DNA of 64,000 nt from CANIGN01 sp964538275. GTDB lineage: Bacteria > Bdellovibrionota > UBA2428. The notes beneath the pieces were generated by a model. The model saw only the letters and a list, made by a program, of their open reading frames with translations. It was not told the DNA's origin and did no database searches. The stretch is taken from NCBI GenBank assembly GCA_964538275.1, contig CAZIFW010000005.1, forward strand, positions 1 through 64,000, written 5' to 3'. A program made the translations under genes and the position numbers. This document shows positions 60,938 to 64,000 of the stretch, one piece after another (positions within the stretch are counted from its first letter, which is position 1; each line of letters starts with the position of its first letter).

Positions 60938-61296
60938 TATTTTGCTCCAGTCATGTTGAGCGTGACCGATCTTACAACGGGGTAGATCATCTTCAGCTGT
61001 TCTTCATCCATCGAATCGATTAAGGCTTTGCAATCGTTCTTCATGTCTTGGGGTAGGGGGCTTGCGCCGCTTTCAAAGAGTTGGAAGATCTGCAGATTAG
61101 CTCCATAAATAGGTAACAAAATCTTCAGGTGATGCGGCTTTATATCAAGCCTGCCATTCTCAAGGTGATTGATTGTTGAAGAATTGAAGCCGGACATCAT
61201 TCCTACTTTGCGCATGCTTAGCTTTGCTTTCTCGCGCAAGAATTTGAGTGTGCGGTTTCCGTTTTGTATCAACTTCTGTTGACTTCGTTTAGACAT
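60937..61296 (-). CDS. XRE-family regulator of the replication module (119 aa)
   Basis: AAGGAGG lies 7 bp before the ATG. HTH: NRTLKFLREKAKLSMRKVGMMSGFNSSTINHLENGRLDIKPHHLKILLPIYG; the C-terminal ~45 residues are helical (CKALIDSMDEEQLKMIYPVVRSV). Likely the repressor that sets initiator expression or immunity of the element. It is the first gene of the minus-strand module. Confidence 0.82.
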   Translation of the reverse strand: MSKRSQQKLIQNGNRTLKFLREKAKLSMRKVGMMSGFNSSTINHLENGRLDIKPHHLKILLPIYGANLQIFQLFESGASPLPQDMKNDCKALIDSMDEEQLKMIYPVVRSVTLNMTGAK

Positions 61297-61676
61297 TTTG
61301 GGCCTCCTTTATGTTCAAGAGAGCCCTTTGAAAACAGGAAATGGTTTTACTGGAGGATGAAAACTGAAATTGAGTTTGTGTTTTGAAAGCTACGCTTGTG
61401 TATCCAACGCTCTATCTGAAATCATTAAAGATTTTTCGAAAAAAAATCCACTCATGTAGCTTTTCAAAAAACTGGCAAATTTAGCGAGAAATTCAACTAC
61501 AAAAATCGACTACATTTTTGCAACAGACCCGTGATCTACCCTGATTTCGTGTGATGTTTTTCATTCACGAAATCCCTTCGAGAGTGACATCTTCTTCCGT
61601 TAAGTTATTGGTATTATTTAAAAAAACGAAAGGCCACGGCTACTATAGTAACCGCAGCCATTCTTGACACAGTGCG
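61297..61676. other. 380-bp intergenic region between XRE gene and ssrA 3' end
   Basis: AT-rich. Holds the XRE leader, several CTACA/TGTAG words (61436-61530) that could be regulator sites, an inverted repeat GATTTCGTG / CACGAAATC (61543-61551 and 61566-61574), and the ssrA terminator. No ORF worth calling and no tRNA. As the flank of an ssrA 3' end it is where an attachment site would lie. Confidence 0.5.
61619..61660 (-). terminator. Intrinsic terminator of ssrA
   Basis: Imperfect hairpin (61632-61659; GGC..CGG..TACTA / TAGTA..CCG..GCC) followed on the minus strand by TTTCGTTTTTTT (61630-61619), 17 bp beyond the CCA end of the tmRNA. Confidence 0.65.
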
Positions 61677-62034
61677 TGGTGGAGGCGGTGGGAATCGAAC
61701 CCACGTCCGAACCAGCGAATGACTTGGCCTCTACGTGTGTAGCCTCTGATTTAATTTAAAAGGTGTGCTCACTCAGAGACAAATGTACACAACTTCGATC
61801 ATCAGCTTTAGTTCGGACTTTAGCGCTGATGCGCCACTAGGTCCTAGTTGTCATAATTGCAAATATTCAGGCACCAACAACCGAGACGCCCGATATCCGT
61901 GCCGCTTAATTAAGCAGCAAGTGCTAATTGGTTTTCGCCAACTAATTTTTTGCCAGGATGGATTTACGAGTTGCCCTGACTCACTCGACACGCCACCAGA
62001 GTATCCAACCGTCCGTCGAAAGCCGGTCGCCCCC
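61677..62034 (-). ncRNA. ssrA: Transfer-messenger RNA (tmRNA)
   Basis: The 5' end GGGGGCGACC, followed by GGCTTTCGACG, pairs with the 3' end CGCCTCC-A-CCA. The T arm GGTTCGATTCCCACCGCC is tRNA-like. Length ~358 nt, one piece. The tag frame reads GKKLVGENQLALAA then TAA (61954 down to 61910). It rescues stalled ribosomes with SmpB and marks the peptide for proteolysis; the ALAA end is the ClpXP signal. The CCA is encoded. Confidence 0.95.
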
Positions 62035-62075
62035 CTGTTTGCTCTTTTGTTATAGCACAGCTTTAAGGGGCAGGC

Positions 62076-62609
62076 TTAAGCACTTTTTAGATTGTCTTGG
62101 ATGTTTTTTAAAAGCTCATCTAGCGATCCGCTGCTTATTTGCGATCGATTTATGATCAAAGCACTTTGTGCATCAATAAAAATAAAAACGTATTCAGCAT
62201 TTTCGTAAATTTTTATTTCAGGGCTCCAATTTAAATGAGCTTCGCTGCGGGGTGTTTTAAAGTTCAAGCCTTTATCGTCGGCCCATGCGCTGTAGGGAAT
62301 TCCTTCGTGGCTATTTTGAAACGTCTTTCTAAAAAGAGCTACGGATTGTTTGGGTAGGGAGTAGTGTTTGAGTGCGACAGGAATAGAAATCATTACAAAG
62401 AGACAACATAGAATAACAGCTACGGGCATTTCGCTCGCGAGTGGTCCAAGTTGATACCAGCGCATGGCAAGCAACAACAGCAAACAAAGGCAGATGGCTA
62501 CGATAATGCGTTGAACTTTTTTGTATTGAAATCTTTGATACGTGGGCAGGTCTAAGATCTGCTTAGCAAAGTTTTTGATGTCTTTTTCATGCACCACAAA
62601 GTGGATCAT
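62076..62609 (-). CDS. YcxB-like-domain membrane protein (177 aa)
   Basis: N-terminal cytosolic stretch (DLPTYQRFQYKKVQR), two transmembrane helices (IIVAICLCLLLLLAMRWY and MPVAVILCCLFVMISIPVAL), then the YcxB-like C-terminal domain (GIPYSAWADDKGLNFKTP, HLNWSPEIKIYENAEYVFIFI, ALIINRSQI). Function unknown in the family. It is divergent from the kinase gene, with 169 bp between them holding no other gene. Confidence 0.75.
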   Translation of the reverse strand: MIHFVVHEKDIKNFAKQILDLPTYQRFQYKKVQRIIVAICLCLLLLLAMRWYQLGPLASEMPVAVILCCLFVMISIPVALKHYSLPKQSVALFRKTFQNSHEGIPYSAWADDKGLNFKTPRSEAHLNWSPEIKIYENAEYVFIFIDAQSALIINRSQISSGSLDELLKNIQDNLKSA

Positions 62610-62778
62610 AGGACTTAAGAATATCTGAATCGTTAATGTTTTGACAGTCCGAGAGTCTCTTAACGCTGAATTAACTCAATTTTATGTCAAATTACAGTCG
62701 TTTAGACATATTTCTTGCACAAATAAAGCTCAAGCTTGGTCAACTTTATAAGTGTCTAAGCCGATAACATTTATAGAC

Positions 62779-64000
62779 ATGTCAATGGAGCGTTTTGGCG
62801 AATTACTGTTGATGGAGCGTTTGGCTTCGGGGGGAATGGCAGAAGTTTTTCGTGCCAAACAACTCGGCTATGCAGGCTTCGAAAAAACAGTTGCTCTTAA
62901 ACGCATTCTTCCACACTTTGCTTCGAGCGAAGATTTCAAAAACATGTTTAGACTCGAAGCCAACCTCTCAGCCATGCTTCAGCATGCAAACATCACGCAA
63001 GTTTTTAGTAACGGCGAACACGATGGTTACTTGTACTTGGTTATGGAGTTTGTAGACGGCAAAAACTTGCGCCAGCTTTTGGCCAAAGCCGATAAAGTCA
63101 AATTACGAATTCCTCTTGAGATGTCTTGCTACATGGTGAGCGAAACTCTTAAGGGATTAGATTATGCCCACAACTATCATGACGAGCGCACTGGCGAAGC
63201 GCTCAACATTGTTCACCGCGATGTGAGTCCTCAAAACGTAATGTTAGGTTACGAAGGTTCTGTAAAAGTTGTAGACTTTGGTATTGCAAAGGCAGCATCT
63301 AAGAGCGAAAACACGCGTGCCGGTGTTCTTAAAGGTAAGTTTGGTTACATGAGTCCCGAGCAAGCTCGCGGCGAAACTTTGGATCGAAGAAGCGATATTT
63401 TCTCCATGGGTATTATACTATGGGAACTTTTAACTCAGCGTCGTTTGTTTACTTACGAAGACGAAATGAAGACCCTAGAAAAAGTGCGTGAGTGCAAAAT
63501 CCCACGTCCGAGTGAAAAGAATCCAACAATTCCTTATGCTCTAGAAAAAATTGTTTTACGTGCTTTAGAAAAAGATGCTTCTGGACGCTACGCAACCTGT
63601 GGCGAGTTCTATGCTGATCTTGTTCGTTACATGAACGATCGTCATCCGAATTTTATTCCCACAGATTTTACGCGCTTCATGAAGGAATTCTACAAAGACG
63701 AAATTGCCGAAGAGAAAAAGCGCAGAGAAAAACTCAACGCCGAAGCTCCAGCGTTTATGACCGAAAACCCTGCTCGCAAAAGCAACACGCGCAGCAAGGC
63801 AGATAAAACAAATACCCGCACCGACGTAAATAGTCGCGATAAGAAAACACAAGTTTCTGATGTGCAAGAGCCAGCTCCAGCATCTTCTTTGGTGGCAGCA
63901 AGCGAATTGTTGAGTCCCGAGCAAGCGCTCGAAATTGATGTGCGCGATAAACTAAATCAAGATCCTTCGGCTGCGCCTGAAAGTTTTTCATCGCCCAATC
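62779..64000 (+). CDS. Pkn-type Ser/Thr protein kinase, 3'-partial
   Basis: Runs off the right edge. ATG 62779 (MSMERFGELL); ATG 62785 is also possible. Kinase landmarks: Gly loop LASGGMAEVFRAKQ, Lys in VALKRILPH, catalytic HRDVSPQNVML, DFGIAK, activation segment ending GYMSPEQARGE, and SDIFSMGIILWELLT. From residue ~315 a charged, low-complexity Lys/Asp/Thr/Ser linker begins, so a C-terminal domain probably follows outside. HRDVSPQN kinases of this form are abundant in Myxococcota and Bdellovibrionota. Signal and targets unknown. Confidence 0.93.
   Translation, partial: MSMERFGELLLMERLASGGMAEVFRAKQLGYAGFEKTVALKRILPHFASSEDFKNMFRLEANLSAMLQHANITQVFSNGEHDGYLYLVMEFVDGKNLRQLLAKADKVKLRIPLEMSCYMVSETLKGLDYAHNYHDERTGEALNIVHRDVSPQNVMLGYEGSVKVVDFGIAKAASKSENTRAGVLKGKFGYMSPEQARGETLDRRSDIFSMGIILWELLTQRRLFTYEDEMKTLEKVRECKIPRPSEKNPTIPYALEKIVLRALEKDASGRYATCGEFYADLVRYMNDRHPNFIPTDFTRFMKEFYKDEIAEEKKRREKLNAEAPAFMTENPARKSNTRSKADKTNTRTDVNSRDKKTQVSDVQEPAPASSLVAASELLSPEQALEIDVRDKLNQDPSAAPESFSSPN

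Noticed and set aside
46881..61296. Copper block plus replication module as one defined integrative element
   Set aside because: No direct repeat of the ssrA 3' end, integrase, relaxase or transfer genes were found in the window, so boundaries cannot be supported.

Overview
The window looks like a chromosomal stretch of a moderately AT-rich Gram-negative bacterium. Outer-membrane beta-barrel proteins, many signal peptides, a Pkn-type Ser/Thr kinase with an HRDVSPQN loop, and the general gene style suggest the Bdellovibrionota / former delta-proteobacterial lineage. That placement is an inference, because no rRNA or taxonomic marker is present. The layout has five parts: a surface-protein block (1-18.8 kb), a defence/accessory island (19.4-46.9 kb), a copper-handling block (46.9-58.7 kb), a small replication module (58.7-61.3 kb), and a core-like end with ssrA (tmRNA) and a kinase (61.6-64 kb).

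Surface block: a DsbA-like thioredoxin protein cut by the left edge is followed by a 4524-residue secreted protein made of DUF11-type repeats. It is translationally coupled (ATGA) to a 1391-residue OmpA-like plus beta-barrel protein.

Accessory island: two direct copies of a SEC-C/YchJ gene (18816-19360 and 45335-45878) bracket a region with (i) a tight DUF6361 - phospholipase-D-like - SNF2-like helicase operon; (ii) a type I restriction-modification operon (excisionase-type HTH, hsdM, hsdS, Abi-C-like gene, hsdR, CD-NTase-like nucleotidyltransferase, DUF6602 nuclease-like gene); (iii) a winged-helix protein and a WYL regulator; (iv) a HigBA-like toxin-antitoxin cassette inside a 51-bp duplication of the WYL gene's 3' end; (v) small unknown genes, an ASCH protein, a DUF2779 nuclease and an HNH nuclease; and (vi) cbpA-cbpM. 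The most striking signal is a 19-bp dyad, TGTGTC-N7-GACACA, found seven times, each in front of a gene or operon of this island, including the regulator's own operon. In three cases it lies about 9-11 bp upstream of a -10 box whose transcript would start at or near the start codon. I read this as an island-wide defence regulon under the WYL and/or winged-helix regulator. A second repeat, CCCCAGCGCTGGGG, lies just 3' of several of the same genes.

Copper block: CsoR, a CopA-type ATPase, a CDF transporter, a DUF305 protein, a cupredoxin, HMA and His-rich secreted proteins, a CxxCH protein and a porin-like protein. Two regulatory circuits are readable. Three CsoR-type dyads (ATACCC...GGGTAT) sit inside promoters on the + strand. 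A porin - ECF sigma - NrsF-like anti-sigma operon shares the promoter motif TGTCACAA-N13-CCGTA with two other minus-strand genes.

Replication module: an XRE regulator, a 54-residue membrane peptide, an initiator-like protein with 22-bp-spaced iterons inside its own coding sequence (as in lambda O), and a membrane/coiled-coil protein. It lies beside the 3' end of ssrA, a common integration site. No integrase is visible.
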